Shown here piece by piece: positions 17,348 through 25,937 of a stretch of 64,000 nucleotides of DNA. The position numbers and the translations under genes are program-made. The notes beneath the pieces were generated by a model. It had not been told where the DNA came from, did not search any database, and was given only the letters and a program-made list of their open reading frames with translations. Origin of the DNA: ZC4RG20 sp036381515 (GTDB taxonomy: Bacteria > Pseudomonadota > Gammaproteobacteria > Steroidobacterales > Rariloculaceae); assembly GCA_036381515.1 (NCBI GenBank), contig DASVCR010000080.1:1-64000 (forward strand), given 5' to 3'. Each line of letters opens with the position of its first letter. The stretch's first letter is position 1.

Positions 17348-18862
17348 CTAGCGCTGGTTCAGCAACGCCTCGAGCTGCTCCCCGAGACGTGCCTCGTGCG
17401 CCTGCAGCTGCTCGAGCGTCGGCAGACTCTTCGACGCCGGGTTCGCGTCGAGGATCGCGGCCTTCACGGAGTCGATCCCCGTATGCGCCGGCCACTCGGG
17501 AAGACCCTCGCCGTTCGGGTTGCCCGTGCGTGCGAAGTTGACCCAGTACGACGCGACCATGTCCGCGACGCGCTGGTCGTCCGCCGACGCGGCCGCGAGC
17601 TTCGGATCGCTGCTGTCGGGGTAGAGCGGCAGCTCGCCGAGGTTGTCGAACACATATTTGACCTCGGCCGCGTGCACGGGCAGGTAAGGATCGCTGCCCT
17701 CGGGCGCCGGCGACGTCTGCGTGAACCAGTAGACGTACGCGTTCCGACCGGCCTCCCGCTGATACTCGGCGATGCGCCACGCGGTCCAGAAGATGCGGTC
17801 CGAGCCGTCGGACGCGCCGGCCGGGCCCCGTCGTCCGCCGAACGAGAGCTCCGCCGCGTTCGCGCCCATCAGCACGTCGACCTTGTGCTGACGGCCCTCG
17901 GCGAAGACGATCGCCGGATCCTCCGGGATCACGTAGTTGTCGACGATCATCGTCTGCGTGCGAGGGAACTTCGCGGTGACCTCCTCGGGGGACAACGCAC
18001 GCATCGCTTCGAGTGTCTCGAGCCCCGCGGCCTGCGCGTTCCGGAGGCCCTGCTGCTCCTGCGCGGCGAGCGTCGCATTCGGTCCGTTCGGCGCGACCGC
18101 GCCGCCCATGATGCTCTGCGCGATCGCCCGATGGAAAAGCCCCTCGGTCAGCGGCGACGTCATCAGCGACGTGATCGCCATCGCGCCGGCCGACTGACCG
18201 AAGATCGTCACGTTGTTCGGATCGCCGCCGAATGCCGCGATGTTGCGCTGCACCCATTCGAGCGACGCGACCATGTCGAGAATGCCGTAATTTCCGGAGC
18301 TCTCGTATTCGGCCTCCGCGGTCAACGCCGGATGCGCGAGGAAGCCGAATGGACCGAGCCGGTAGTTCATCGTGACGACGACCGCGCCGCGCTCGGCGAG
18401 CCTGGTGCCGTCGTAGAGCGGCGCGGAGCCCGCACCGTCGGTGAACGCGCCGCCGTAGAAAAAGACCATCACCGGCAACCGGTCGTCCGGCGATTCGGCG
18501 GGCGTCCAGACGTTCAGATACAGGCAGTCCTCGCTGACCGGCGGCGAGCCGTCCATGTTGGCGATGTTGACGTAGCGCGGCTCGGTTCTCGCCTGAATGC
18601 AGACGTTGCCGAACTTGCTCGCGTCGCGCACGCCCTCCCACGGCTCGACGGGTTGCGGTGCGCGCCAGCGGTTCTCGCCGACCGGCGGCGCCGCGAACGG
18701 CAGCCCGCGAAAGACGCGCACGCCGGACGCCGTCGTCTCCCCGCCCGACACGAGGCCGCTGTCGAGCCGGACCGGATCCTCGATCGCAGCGTGAGCCGCG
18801 GCCGCCATCACCGCAAGGCCGGCGAGCCACCCGGCCCGCGGACGCAATTCGAATCGTTTCAT
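17348..18862 (-). CDS. type B carboxylesterase/lipase family protein
   Basis: A 504-residue exported alpha/beta hydrolase with a signal peptide ending near AHA (residue 25). It carries the family signatures EDCLYLNVW (111-119), the oxyanion region FFYGGAF (134-140) and the nucleophile elbow GQSAGA with S224. Such enzymes hydrolyse carboxylic esters of small or medium alcohols. The start is ATG 18862 with GGAGG 8 bases upstream. No operon partner is evident: a 400-base gap lies upstream and a hairpin downstream. Confidence 0.9.
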   Translation of the reverse strand: MKRFELRPRAGWLAGLAVMAAAAHAAIEDPVRLDSGLVSGGETTASGVRVFRGLPFAAPPVGENRWRAPQPVEPWEGVRDASKFGNVCIQARTEPRYVNIANMDGSPPVSEDCLYLNVWTPAESPDDRLPVMVFFYGGAFTDGAGSAPLYDGTRLAERGAVVVTMNYRLGPFGFLAHPALTAEAEYESSGNYGILDMVASLEWVQRNIAAFGGDPNNVTIFGQSAGAMAITSLMTSPLTEGLFHRAIAQSIMGGAVAPNGPNATLAAQEQQGLRNAQAAGLETLEAMRALSPEEVTAKFPRTQTMIVDNYVIPEDPAIVFAEGRQHKVDVLMGANAAELSFGGRRGPAGASDGSDRIFWTAWRIAEYQREAGRNAYVYWFTQTSPAPEGSDPYLPVHAAEVKYVFDNLGELPLYPDSSDPKLAAASADDQRVADMVASYWVNFARTGNPNGEGLPEWPAHTGIDSVKAAILDANPASKSLPTLEQLQAHEARLGEQLEALLNQR

Positions 18863-19269
18863 TATTGTTCCTCCAGAGGCTCGCCCACGAGCGAACGCCG
18901 CCAGCGGATAGTACTTTCAAGCGCGTCGGCGCAACAACAAGACCAATCTTAAGAACCGTGCAACGCCGGGCCGCCGGCTTGCGGCGGAGGACCGTGTGAG
19001 GCTGGCGCGCGGATCGTGTGAGCGCGGGCTGGCCCATCGAGCCGACGACGAGCTTCAATGCGCTTCCGCTGTGAAGTCACCTGGATCGAGTACCGAGAGG
19101 ACTGTCGGAGATCGTGAAGCGCTACGGCGCGGACGCGTGGTCCGCCGACGGCTTCTCGGTGCTCGTACGGCAGAACGCGTGCCCGTCACTGCGGGGCAGT
19201 GACGGCCCGCTGTTGACCGGCCCAGGTACTCGATCGAGGATCGCGCTCCCCGCAGCGCTCCGCGTCCGT
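18863..19269. other. gene-free stretch with one hairpin
   Basis: I see no gene here. The right part is the downstream region of the CapA-like gene and holds a perfect 10-base stem (19183-19192 with 19196-19205). The left part should contain the promoter of the carboxylesterase gene, but I cannot place -35 and -10 boxes with confidence. Confidence 0.5.
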
Positions 19270-20514
19270 TCACCGCTCGTCGAGCAGAACCAGCTCCTGC
19301 CCGTCCAGCTTCAGATCGGTAGAGCCCGATAGCTCCCTGAGCTTGCCATAAAGCCTTTCGCCTTCGGGCGAGTCGGGCGGCACGAGCCACACATTGTTGG
19401 TCTCGGCGTCCCGCGTGACCGGCACGAGCGAGACACGTTTCACTCGCTTGTCCTCTACGACGACCCTTGCGACCAGCCCGTCACGATAATCTCTGACGCG
19501 TATCCAGTCGGACGCGAAATTGCCGAGGCAGTACATGACGGGCTTACCGGCGTAGGTTTCGACGGCCTGCAACGAGTGGCAACCGTGACCGAAGACGATA
19601 TCGGCCCCGGCATCGATCGCGGCCTCCGCCAGGCGTCTTTGGTAGGGCTCGAAATACTGCAGGTTCTCGTTGACGGGGAGGCGCGAATACAGATCGTCGG
19701 TGGCCGCGCTCCTCGCGGTTGCGGCGCTCGCCGCGCCGGCCGAGCTCGGCGCGTTTCGCGTGCCGGTACCACGCGACGCACCGTCTCTTCCCTGGCCGTC
19801 ACGGGTGTGAGCGGACACGACGAGGACATCTACCTTCGGTCTCGTACGCCGTATGTCGTCCAGGAGCCGATCCAGGTCACCCGGGTCGATCGTGGTGCCG
19901 TCCGGGGACTTCAGCCGTGCAACGCCCGGCGCATCTTCCGTCGCGATCTGCTCTGCCTCGTCGTACCACTTCGACGTGTATTGCAGGAAGCCGAACGTCA
20001 CTCCGTTCTTCTCGACGATGGCCGGCTCGTGTGCTGCGTCGATGTCTTCTCCGGCGCCAGTGTGGGCGATCCCGTTCGCATCCAGCACCGCCAGGCTGGC
20101 CATGATGTTGTCGCGCCCGTAGGCGACGTTGTTGGCGACGCCGACCACGGAGATATTGCCGGCGACGAGCGCCTCCACGGCTTCCGGCCCGAGATGCGTC
20201 CATCCGTTCTTGTTCGGGAGATCCCAGGCCGGACCTTTCGATTCCACGAGCAAGCCTTCGAGGTTGGCATACACGAGATCGGCTTGGTTCAGGGTTTGCC
20301 GCACGAGTTGGAGCGCGTCGGCCGGCTGCTCTCTTTTCTGCACGTTGAAGTCTCCGAGCAGCAGAAGCGTCACGGCGTCACTGCTGAGGTCACCGCTCCA
20401 GGGCCATGGGTCTTCGGCATTTGCGGCGGCGTTATACGCGGCCAATCCAAATATGGAGCAGCAGAAAACAAGAGCGTTGACCGACGGGCTCCTCGCAGCT
20501 GATCTGTTCATCAT
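19270..20514 (-). CDS. CapA family protein (poly-gamma-glutamate/capsule synthesis type)
   Basis: A 414-residue protein with a signal peptide (to about ANAE) and a metallophosphatase-like CapA domain: LLLGDFNV at the start, ADLVYANLEGLL, ISVVGVANNVAYGRDN, then GADIVFGHGCHSLQAVETYAGKPV and YCLGNFASDW. These conserved Asp, Asn and His positions are the family's metal-ligand pattern. A low-complexity serine/alanine-rich insert (around residues 250-275) breaks the domain where relatives have a short loop. ATG 20514 or 20511 was chosen with GGAG just upstream; longer frames are not supported. Exact function of solitary CapA proteins is unclear. Confidence 0.85.
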   Translation of the reverse strand: MMNRSAARSPSVNALVFCCSIFGLAAYNAAANAEDPWPWSGDLSSDAVTLLLLGDFNVQKREQPADALQLVRQTLNQADLVYANLEGLLVESKGPAWDLPNKNGWTHLGPEAVEALVAGNISVVGVANNVAYGRDNIMASLAVLDANGIAHTGAGEDIDAAHEPAIVEKNGVTFGFLQYTSKWYDEAEQIATEDAPGVARLKSPDGTTIDPGDLDRLLDDIRRTRPKVDVLVVSAHTRDGQGRDGASRGTGTRNAPSSAGAASAATARSAATDDLYSRLPVNENLQYFEPYQRRLAEAAIDAGADIVFGHGCHSLQAVETYAGKPVMYCLGNFASDWIRVRDYRDGLVARVVVEDKRVKRVSLVPVTRDAETNNVWLVPPDSPEGERLYGKLRELSGSTDLKLDGQELVLLDER

Positions 20515-20794
20515 TCTCGCTCCGTCCCTTCTGTTCGATGACGCTCGCGTCAATCTTATCACCGAGCCTCCCGGAAGCCCCTCTCGCGGGCGACTGCTGG
20601 ACGGCCGAACATTCGGAGCCGTCGAGACGGTGTGCGCGAACTCGTGGCCGTAGCGCTCCTCGTCTGTTACCTCGCGGCCCGACGGGTCACGGCGATCGAG
20701 CCATCCGCCCTGCTTCGAGAGGAATGAGCGGCGGTTCGGCGTGTGCGAGGTTAGAGATCGATCACGACGCTCTGCCTCGTGCCTTGTGTGCTTG

Positions 20795-21280
20795 ATTTTG
20801 CAATATCCAACGCCGCCCCGGATCAGCGTGCATCGCGCGGAGCGCAGCGCCAATCTGCTTGTCCGCGAGCGCGCGGAGCCAGCCGCCGCTGCGCTCGGCA
20901 TCGCTCAGGTGCATGCGCAAAATCTGGATCAGCATCATGTGGTCGAGATGCTGCGCGAAGAGAGACGAGCCGGCCTCGCGGTTATGCAACTCCATCTGCA
21001 TGCGCTCGACGCACCAACGCAAAGCGGCCTGGTCGCGCTCCTTCTCGATATGCACGATGGGCGGAAGCATCTCGAGCAGCATGCCTGCATGATCGCAGCT
21101 CACGCCAAAGCGGCTGCCGACTAAGAAGAGATCGCCGCCGCCGTTTAACGTGACGACGCCGCCGCCAGTCGATCGTGTCAAGGCGCTGCGCTTCGCTGAG
21201 CGAAACGGCGAATACGAGCGCTGGTTCATCGCGCTCGATGGCGAATGATGGCCACAGACGACAGGCTTGATACAGAACAC
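20795..21280 (-). pseudogene. AraC-family regulator remnant (cupin domain only)
   Basis: The minus strand encodes a recognisable AraC-type cupin region: GGGDLFLVGSRFGVSCDHAG, LLEMLPPIVHIEKERDQAAL, then EAGSSLFAQHLDHMMLIQ and GGWLRALADKQIGAALRAMH. After RRWIL, where the helix-turn-helix domain should begin, the frame ends and the two DNA-binding helices are missing. The N-terminal cupin strands are also degraded across different frames. It faces away from a truncated epimerase gene, a pairing common for this regulator type. It is almost certainly inactive. Confidence 0.75.
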
Positions 21281-21291
21281 AAGGTAGCAGC

Positions 21292-21510
21292 ATGCGCGTC
21301 TTTGTTACAGGAGCCTCGGGCTTTGTCGACTCGGCGGTCGTCCGGGAGTTGATTGGCGCCGGTCATCGAGTCATCGGCTTGGCGCGCTCCGACGAGGCCG
21401 CCGCCGCGGTCGCTGCGGCGGGAGCCGAACCCGATCGCGCCGACATAGGAGATCTCGACCGCCTGCGAGCCGGCGCTGCACAGGCGGACGGCGTGATAGG
21501 CCTGACTACT
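21292..21510 (+). pseudogene. NAD-dependent epimerase/dehydratase, 5' fragment
   Basis: About 72 residues of an extended SDR remain: MRVFVTGASGFVDSAVVREL (with the nucleotide-binding TGxxGF), then GAGHRVIGLARSDEAAAAV and LRAGAAQADGVIGLT. Similarity stops near base 21505, and the sequence beyond belongs to a minus-strand integron integrase. The catalytic YxxxK region is absent. It is divergent from the AraC remnant, so a normal regulator/target pair was destroyed here. Confidence 0.75.
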
Positions 21511-21616
21511 TCGAGTGCTGACCCAGCCGCCTTACGGTGCGACGTCACTTGTCGAGCTCGAACCGAGCAGACGGCAACCCTGACGCGGGGGCGGCGCCGA
21601 GCAACATCCCCGCGCC

Positions 21617-22243
21617 GCGTCAGATACACCTCCGCGAAGCCGGCCGCCAAGTCCCTTTCGTGTAGCAGCCGCACCGATTGCAAATGGCGCTTCAAAGGGA
21701 TGATCAGCTCGTCGGCGAGAGTGATGACACGGTCCGCGCCGCCCTTGCTTTCGCGCACAAAGATGGCCCGATGCTCGAAGTCGACGTCCTTGACACGCAA
21801 GCGGACCGTTTCCATGAGCCGTAGCCCGGACCCGTACCTCAGGCAAGCCGGCAGCCAGTGCGCGTCGTCGATGCACGCGAGAAGCCTTGCTACTTCGTCA
21901 ATCGTCAGCACGACGGGTAGCCGCTCGGGCCGCCTCGCGTGCACGACACCGTGCAGGGTTCCGAGCGGGCGGCCGAAAACGAACTTATAGAGGAAGAGCA
22001 GCGCGTTCAGCGCCTGGTTCTGCGTGCTGGCAGCAACGCGCGGGTCGCCCGCAAGATGCGAGAGAAAGGCCGCCACTTCGACGTCCCCCATATCCCGCGG
22101 GTGTCGGCTGCCGTGGAAGCGGATGAAGCGGACGATCCAGCCAACATAAGACTGTTCCGTGCGAATGCTGTAATGCCTGAGCCGAATGCAGCGCGGACTT
22201 GCTCGACGAACGGCAAACGTGACTTTCGGGGCGGTGTGGGCAT
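21617..22243 (-). pseudogene. intI: integron integrase IntI, truncated and frameshifted
   Basis: A tyrosine recombinase of the integron type, reading from 22243 downward. The N-terminal piece (FVEQVR) is in one frame and the rest (RLRHYSIRTEQSYVGWIVRFIRFHG, AASTQNQALNALLFLYKFVFG, RLPVVLTIDEVARLL, YGSGLRLMETVRLRVKDVDF) in another, so a frameshift lies near 22190. The protein is cut after GFAEVYL: the second half of the catalytic domain with the HxxR and tyrosine nucleophile is missing. The first catalytic arginine (SGLRLME) is present. It cannot recombine. The cassettes lie upstream of its start, as expected for an integron platform. Confidence 0.85.
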
Positions 22244-22612
22244 GCGCGGTAGTCTCACACTCTTGCCGCGAGAAGGACCGCACTGAAAGTCGGAAATTCG
22301 CGGCATTTCCGCGGGGGGGTTGACGTTGGTCCCGGTCCAGAAGCCCCCGATCGTGGGATTCTTGGCGGGCGTGCTTGAGCTGCGCGCTTATTGGGTAGAA
22401 GATACTTCCGGGGTCACAAATAGACTGCGAATATGCGGATACGCGCCGTACTTAACTCCGCGCGCCGTCCTTCCACTTACTGTTAGGCGGCGCTGCTGAG
22501 CGTAGCGCGCCGTTTCCGTGGGAGACCGCGATCGATGCATAAATGTCTCAGCTACTCTCGTGCCGACTAGACAGTCCGCGCTAAAGTAGAGTCGAGGCAG
22601 CCGGAGATAGTT
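22244..22612. other. integron leader with putative attI core site
   Basis: This gene-free stretch lies between the integrase start and the first cassette gene. It contains GTTAGGC at 22482-22488, which fits the GTTRRRY core where cassettes join the platform. There is no second paired core at attC spacing, so I read it as the attI/first-cassette junction. An integrase or cassette promoter should also lie here but is not assigned. Confidence 0.5.
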
Positions 22613-22906
22613 ATGAAACGTCAGGGCCCAACGACCCAAGAAAGGCTCGTGCTAGAGAGAATCGCGAGAATTCCCACGCGATCGCTGATCGCCGCAGGTG
22701 CAGTGGTGGGATTGGTGCTGTGTCTTCGAGCGCTGCCGGAACAGTATGCGGCATTTTCCTCATTTGCAGCTGTGGTGGCCGTTCTTATCGGACTTGCCTT
22801 CTTCGTTTACCAGGCGTGCTTTCTCAGGTGTCCACGGTGTTCCGGATGGATCGCGGTCCCAAAGTGCCCGAGTTGCGGGCTTAAGCTCGACGGCCCGTTG
22901 TCGTAA
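22613..22906 (+). CDS. cassette 1: small membrane protein with zinc ribbon
   Basis: A 97-residue protein of unknown function. It has a charged N-terminus, two hydrophobic helices (about 25-41 and 47-66) and a C-terminal zinc-ribbon-like segment with two CxxC pairs (RCPRC and KCPSC). ATG 22613 has GGAG 8 bases upstream. The gene is bounded by the attI-type core at 22482 and the attC site at 22937, so it is the first cassette of the integron. Its base composition is lower in GC than the surroundings, in line with transfer. Confidence 0.75.
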   Translation: MKRQGPTTQERLVLERIARIPTRSLIAAGAVVGLVLCLRALPEQYAAFSSFAAVVAVLIGLAFFVYQACFLRCPRCSGWIAVPKCPSCGLKLDGPLS

Positions 22907-22936
22907 ACCTGGAGATGCCTAAGGCTCGCGTGCGCC

Positions 22937-23011
22937 GCCTAACAAGCTCAGTTGCAGCCGACGGCTTCAGGCGTTTGCGCGGCGCGCCGCGGCTCAACTG
23001 CTAGGTTAAAC
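22937..23011. other. integron attC recombination site
   Basis: The site runs from GCCTAAC (22937-22943, R' box) to GTTAAAC (23005-23011, R'' core), 75 bases in all. The inner arms CAGTTGCAGCCG (from 22949) and CGGCTCAACTG (from 22990) pair perfectly except for one unpaired C in the left arm. That is the extrahelical base used by IntI to recognise the folded bottom strand. It ends cassette 1 and opens cassette 2. Confidence 0.85.
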
Positions 23012-23028
23012 GTCAGGATTCGCCCGCG

Positions 23029-23817
23029 ATGCTCTCTTGGTTTCGTATCAAGCCAAAGCCTCTCCCTGCAAATCCTGGTCAAGGACACCTGCTCCGCACA
23101 GCGTTTAGCAACGTCGAACGCACTTGGGAGGAGAGCGTCGATCTCGTCACCTGTATGCGTGACGTTCTCACTAGCCTGGGCTATGCCTGTTCGACCAAGC
23201 GGGGCTGGGTAGAGCTGCCAAACGGCCTAACGGTGCTGCCGCAAGTCGTATCCATTCAACCGCTCGATGACGGTGGCGTCAGAACTATTAGCACCGTCCA
23301 GACCTCCCACAAATTGCTCGTACCAAACGGAGTCTTTGAGTATCAACACGCGACGGGCCGCGATCTAAAAGGCTCGTTCATATCCGGATTCAAAGATTGG
23401 GCGCAGTTAGACCTTCCAGTTTTCCTTGATGCACTCCGGTCAGATCCGGAAACGTGCATGCTCTTGTCCTTCAGCAAAGCAAAGGCGCAGCAGCATCGGC
23501 ATCGCCGTGTCGTGCTCGGGCCAACAAGTCACGCAGTTCAACAGAGGCAGAAAGACGAAGAGGAGCACCCTTTCTGTCCGTGCTGCATCTTCACCAGCTG
23601 CTACGCCGCGTTCGAAGACCTATTGGCAGCGGATTACTTCTGCGCCATCCGACTCTTCGTACTGAGGAACGCTAAGGGCGAAATCGAAGCCGATTGCCGC
23701 GTGAACGGAGAGGATTGGCCCGCGGGCAAGGATGCCCTTCTGAAGTACGGCCAAGAGTGGCCTCATCGAGGGTTCGAATCTCGTAAACAGTACGTCGCTA
23801 TCCAGGTAACGCCATAG
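23029..23817 (+). CDS. cassette 2: DUF6348-like protein
   Basis: A 262-residue soluble protein without a signal peptide. It resembles the DUF6348 family: GWVELPNGLTVLPQVVSIQP, GGVRTISTVQTSH, GVFEYQHATG, and near the C-terminus the cysteine cluster EHPFCPCCIFTSCYAAFE, then EADCRVNGEDWPAGKDAL. The CPCC motif may bind metal. The function of the family is unknown. It starts 18 bases after the attC core, as cassette genes normally do. No second attC is recognisable behind it, so the end of this cassette is lost or degenerate. Confidence 0.75.
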   Translation: MLSWFRIKPKPLPANPGQGHLLRTAFSNVERTWEESVDLVTCMRDVLTSLGYACSTKRGWVELPNGLTVLPQVVSIQPLDDGGVRTISTVQTSHKLLVPNGVFEYQHATGRDLKGSFISGFKDWAQLDLPVFLDALRSDPETCMLLSFSKAKAQQHRHRRVVLGPTSHAVQQRQKDEEEHPFCPCCIFTSCYAAFEDLLAADYFCAIRLFVLRNAKGEIEADCRVNGEDWPAGKDALLKYGQEWPHRGFESRKQYVAIQVTP

Positions 23818-24130
23818 CGGCAGCCCAAGTGCCGTTGGAAACGGCGCACGGTCGGGAGACGTCCGTCGCCGTATTGCCGTTCGTCGGACGGCCCCGCGGC
23901 GCGGTGGACTCCCTCGTCGGCGATCTGGCGAGCGCCGAGCGTGCCTTCGCGCGCGCGATCAGGGGATAGCGCGGGCGCTGATCCAAGGCAGACGGCGGGA
24001 CGACCCCCGCCGTCCGCCGGGCTGGCCAGCGCACTTGGGGCACAGCATTCCGGCCGGCCGCTTCGACGCAGGTGTAACCTTGGCGGGCACGCCGCGTCTT
24101 GGTCAGTGTCGGCGGCTCGATCGGAACGGC
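23818..24130. other. gene-free stretch after cassette 2
   Basis: I find no gene and no attC-like pair of core sites. A strong hairpin (23991-23999 with 24006-24014, 9 base pairs) may end transcription from the cassettes. GC content rises back to the chromosomal level in this stretch. Confidence 0.5.
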
Positions 24131-24685
24131 ATGGTGCCCGGATTGAAGATCAGCGAAAGCGCGACGGCCGAACCCGATCGGGAATCCGAAGACGGCGGCG
24201 TATCGGGCTTTCGGTTCAAGCTCGCGGTCCTGAGGTATGGCGGCATCGTTTACCGGGTGGCGCATTTGCTGCTCGGCGACCGTCACGAGGCGGAAGACGT
24301 GAGTCAGGAGACGTTCCTGCGGTACTGGCAGCACGGCAAAAGCGTCGAGCGCCCGAAGGAGTGGCTGCTCGCCGTGACGCGCAATGCGTGCCTCGACCGC
24401 CTGCGGCGCACACGTCCGGTCGTTTCGGCCGACGACGAGGCGCTCGAGCCGAGCGAGGATCGGGACCCGCTGTGGCACGTGCAGCAGCTCGAGCTCGGCG
24501 ACCGGCTGCGTGCGCAGATCGCGCGCCTGCCCGAGCCGCAGCGCAGCCTCGTGATCCTGTTCGACGTGCAAGGCGTCGACGGCGCCGCGTGCGGGCGGAT
24601 CCTCGGGCTCAGCACGAATCAGGTGAAGGTTTATCTGCATCGAGCGCGCCGGCGGCTGCGGCGCGCGCTGGAGGAATCGTCGTGA
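24131..24685 (+). CDS. ECF-type RNA polymerase sigma factor
   Basis: A 184-residue sigma-70 family factor of the extracytoplasmic-function class. Region 2 is seen in VYRVAHLLLGDRHEAEDVSQETFLRYW and WLLAVTRNACLDRLRR. Region 4 is LPEPQRSLVILFDVQGVDGAACGRIL, then LSTNQVKVYLHRARRRLRRAL, which holds the -35-binding helix. ATG 24131 was chosen because the region before it does not fit the family. Its stop codon overlaps the GTG of the next gene, a membrane protein that is very likely its anti-sigma factor. Confidence 0.9.
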   Translation: MVPGLKISESATAEPDRESEDGGVSGFRFKLAVLRYGGIVYRVAHLLLGDRHEAEDVSQETFLRYWQHGKSVERPKEWLLAVTRNACLDRLRRTRPVVSADDEALEPSEDRDPLWHVQQLELGDRLRAQIARLPEPQRSLVILFDVQGVDGAACGRILGLSTNQVKVYLHRARRRLRRALEESS

Positions 24686-25194
24686 CGGACCTCGACACGC
24701 GCTGGGCATGGAGCCAGGTCGAGGCGATGGCGGACGGATCGCTGTCGCGCGAGGACTCGCGCCGCATGCGCGCGGCGCTCGCGCGCGATCCCGAGCTTCG
24801 CGCCGCCGTCGAACGCGCACGCACGCTCTCGCGTGCGCTGCGCCGCCTCGGCAAGGCGCCCGTGCCGCGGTCTCACTATGCGCGGCTGCTGCGCATCGCG
24901 ACGGCGCCGGCCGAGAGGATCCGGTCGACGGTCGCCGTCTGGTCGTGGACGTCCGCGACGGCCGCGGCGAGCGCGGTCGCGTTGGCGCTGGTGCTGCTGA
25001 CCCGGCCCGAGCCGGCGGACGACCCCCGCGTCGCCGCGCTCCGCGACTTCGAGCTCGCGATGTCGTACCTGCACAGAAGCTACGAGATCGCCGGCGAGCA
25101 GGTGAAGCAGGCGCTCGAACGGGAGCTCAAAGAGACCCTTGGCGTGAACACTGAAAGCGGCGGAAACGACGCCGGCACCGAAAACGGAGGTTGA
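24682..25194 (+). CDS. putative membrane anti-sigma factor
   Basis: A 170-residue protein beginning at GTG 24682, which overlaps the sigma gene stop (GTGA). The cytoplasmic N-terminus has the short helical pattern seen in anti-sigma domains (MADGSLSREDSRRMRAALARDPELRAAVERA). One membrane helix follows at about 88-108 (SATAAASAVALALVLL), then a periplasmic tail with a possible coiled coil. Sequence identity to named families is low; position and topology carry the call. It should hold the upstream sigma factor at the membrane until a signal arrives. Confidence 0.75.
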   Translation: MTDLDTRWAWSQVEAMADGSLSREDSRRMRAALARDPELRAAVERARTLSRALRRLGKAPVPRSHYARLLRIATAPAERIRSTVAVWSWTSATAAASAVALALVLLTRPEPADDPRVAALRDFELAMSYLHRSYEIAGEQVKQALERELKETLGVNTESGGNDAGTENGG

Positions 25195-25198
25195 TGAC

Positions 25199-25885
25199 AT
25201 GCGATCCATCACGAAAGTCACGTTGGCCGTCGCGGCGAGCGGCTACTTCTCGTGCGCTCTCGCGCAACAGCAACAGCAACAGCAACAGCAGCAGAGCCCG
25301 TTCCGCTTCGACTCGATTCCGGGCATCGCCGCGGAGCCGCACGTGCAGATCGATCTCGGTCCCGCGCTGCTCGGCTTCGCCGCGGAGGCCGCACGCCAGA
25401 GCGATCCCAGCGCGGCGGACATGATCGCCGGGCTGCGCGGCGTAAGCGTGCGCGTGTACGAGGAGCTTGCCGACGCGGCCGCCGTGCAGTCTTTCGTCGA
25501 CCAGACTTCGCAGTCGCTCGAGCAGAGCGGTTGGGAGCGCGTCGTGTTCGTGCAGGACGGCACCGACAAAGTGCGCGTGCATGCGCGCGTCGAGAACGAG
25601 CAGATAGTCGGCATGACGGTCATGGTTCTCGACCCGAGCGAGGCCGTCTTCATCAATATCGACGGACAAATCGATCCGGCCCAGCTCGGCCGCGTCGCCG
25701 CCGGAATGGGCTTCGGAGACGTGCTCGGCGCGATCATGGGCGCCGCTCAGGCGGCACCGCTACCGGCGCCGCAATCGCAGGCCCCTGCGAACCCGGCGCC
25801 AGCCCCGGAGAACCCGGCGCCGACCCCGACGAATCCGACACCGACGAATCCGACCCCGACGAATCCGACACCGACGAATCCGTGA
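25199..25885 (+). CDS. DUF4252-like exported protein with poly-Q and TPTNP repeats
   Basis: A 228-residue exported protein. The signal peptide ends at ALA; then comes a run of ten glutamines encoded by four CAACAG units and two CAG codons (25265-25294). The middle domain (about 45-180) resembles DUF4252: GLRGVSVRVYEELAD, ERVVFVQDGTDKVRVHARVENEQIVGMTVMV, FINIDGQIDPAQLGRVA. The C-terminus is a proline-rich tail of TPTNP repeats (15-base units, 25826-25882). ATG 25199 has GGAGG 9 bases before it. It is the third gene of the sigma/anti-sigma operon and may be the envelope component of that signalling unit. Confidence 0.75.
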   Translation: MRSITKVTLAVAASGYFSCALAQQQQQQQQQQSPFRFDSIPGIAAEPHVQIDLGPALLGFAAEAARQSDPSAADMIAGLRGVSVRVYEELADAAAVQSFVDQTSQSLEQSGWERVVFVQDGTDKVRVHARVENEQIVGMTVMVLDPSEAVFINIDGQIDPAQLGRVAAGMGFGDVLGAIMGAAQAAPLPAPQSQAPANPAPAPENPAPTPTNPTPTNPTPTNPTPTNP

Positions 25886-25937
25886 TACGGACCGACGGCC
25901 GCGCCTGCGCAGCAAAGTGCTCCGGGCGCGGCCTCGC

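Noticed and set aside
15281..18952. A 1,223-codon open frame on the plus strand
   Set aside because: It lies antisense to the helicase and carboxylesterase genes, has an arginine/valine/glutamate-rich composition and no domain; it is open only because of the GC-rich codon pattern of the real genes. The same applies to long antisense frames at 2089-4180, 32386-34905, 37030-39021 and 40460-43552.
20741..21124. A 127-residue plus-strand protein
   Set aside because: It is the antisense of the AraC cupin remnant, which shows clear family similarity on the other strand.
22450..22488. A second attC site formed by ACTTAAC and GTTAGGC
   Set aside because: The two core-like boxes are only 39 bases apart and no paired inner arms are visible. 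GTTAGGC is better read as the attI junction.
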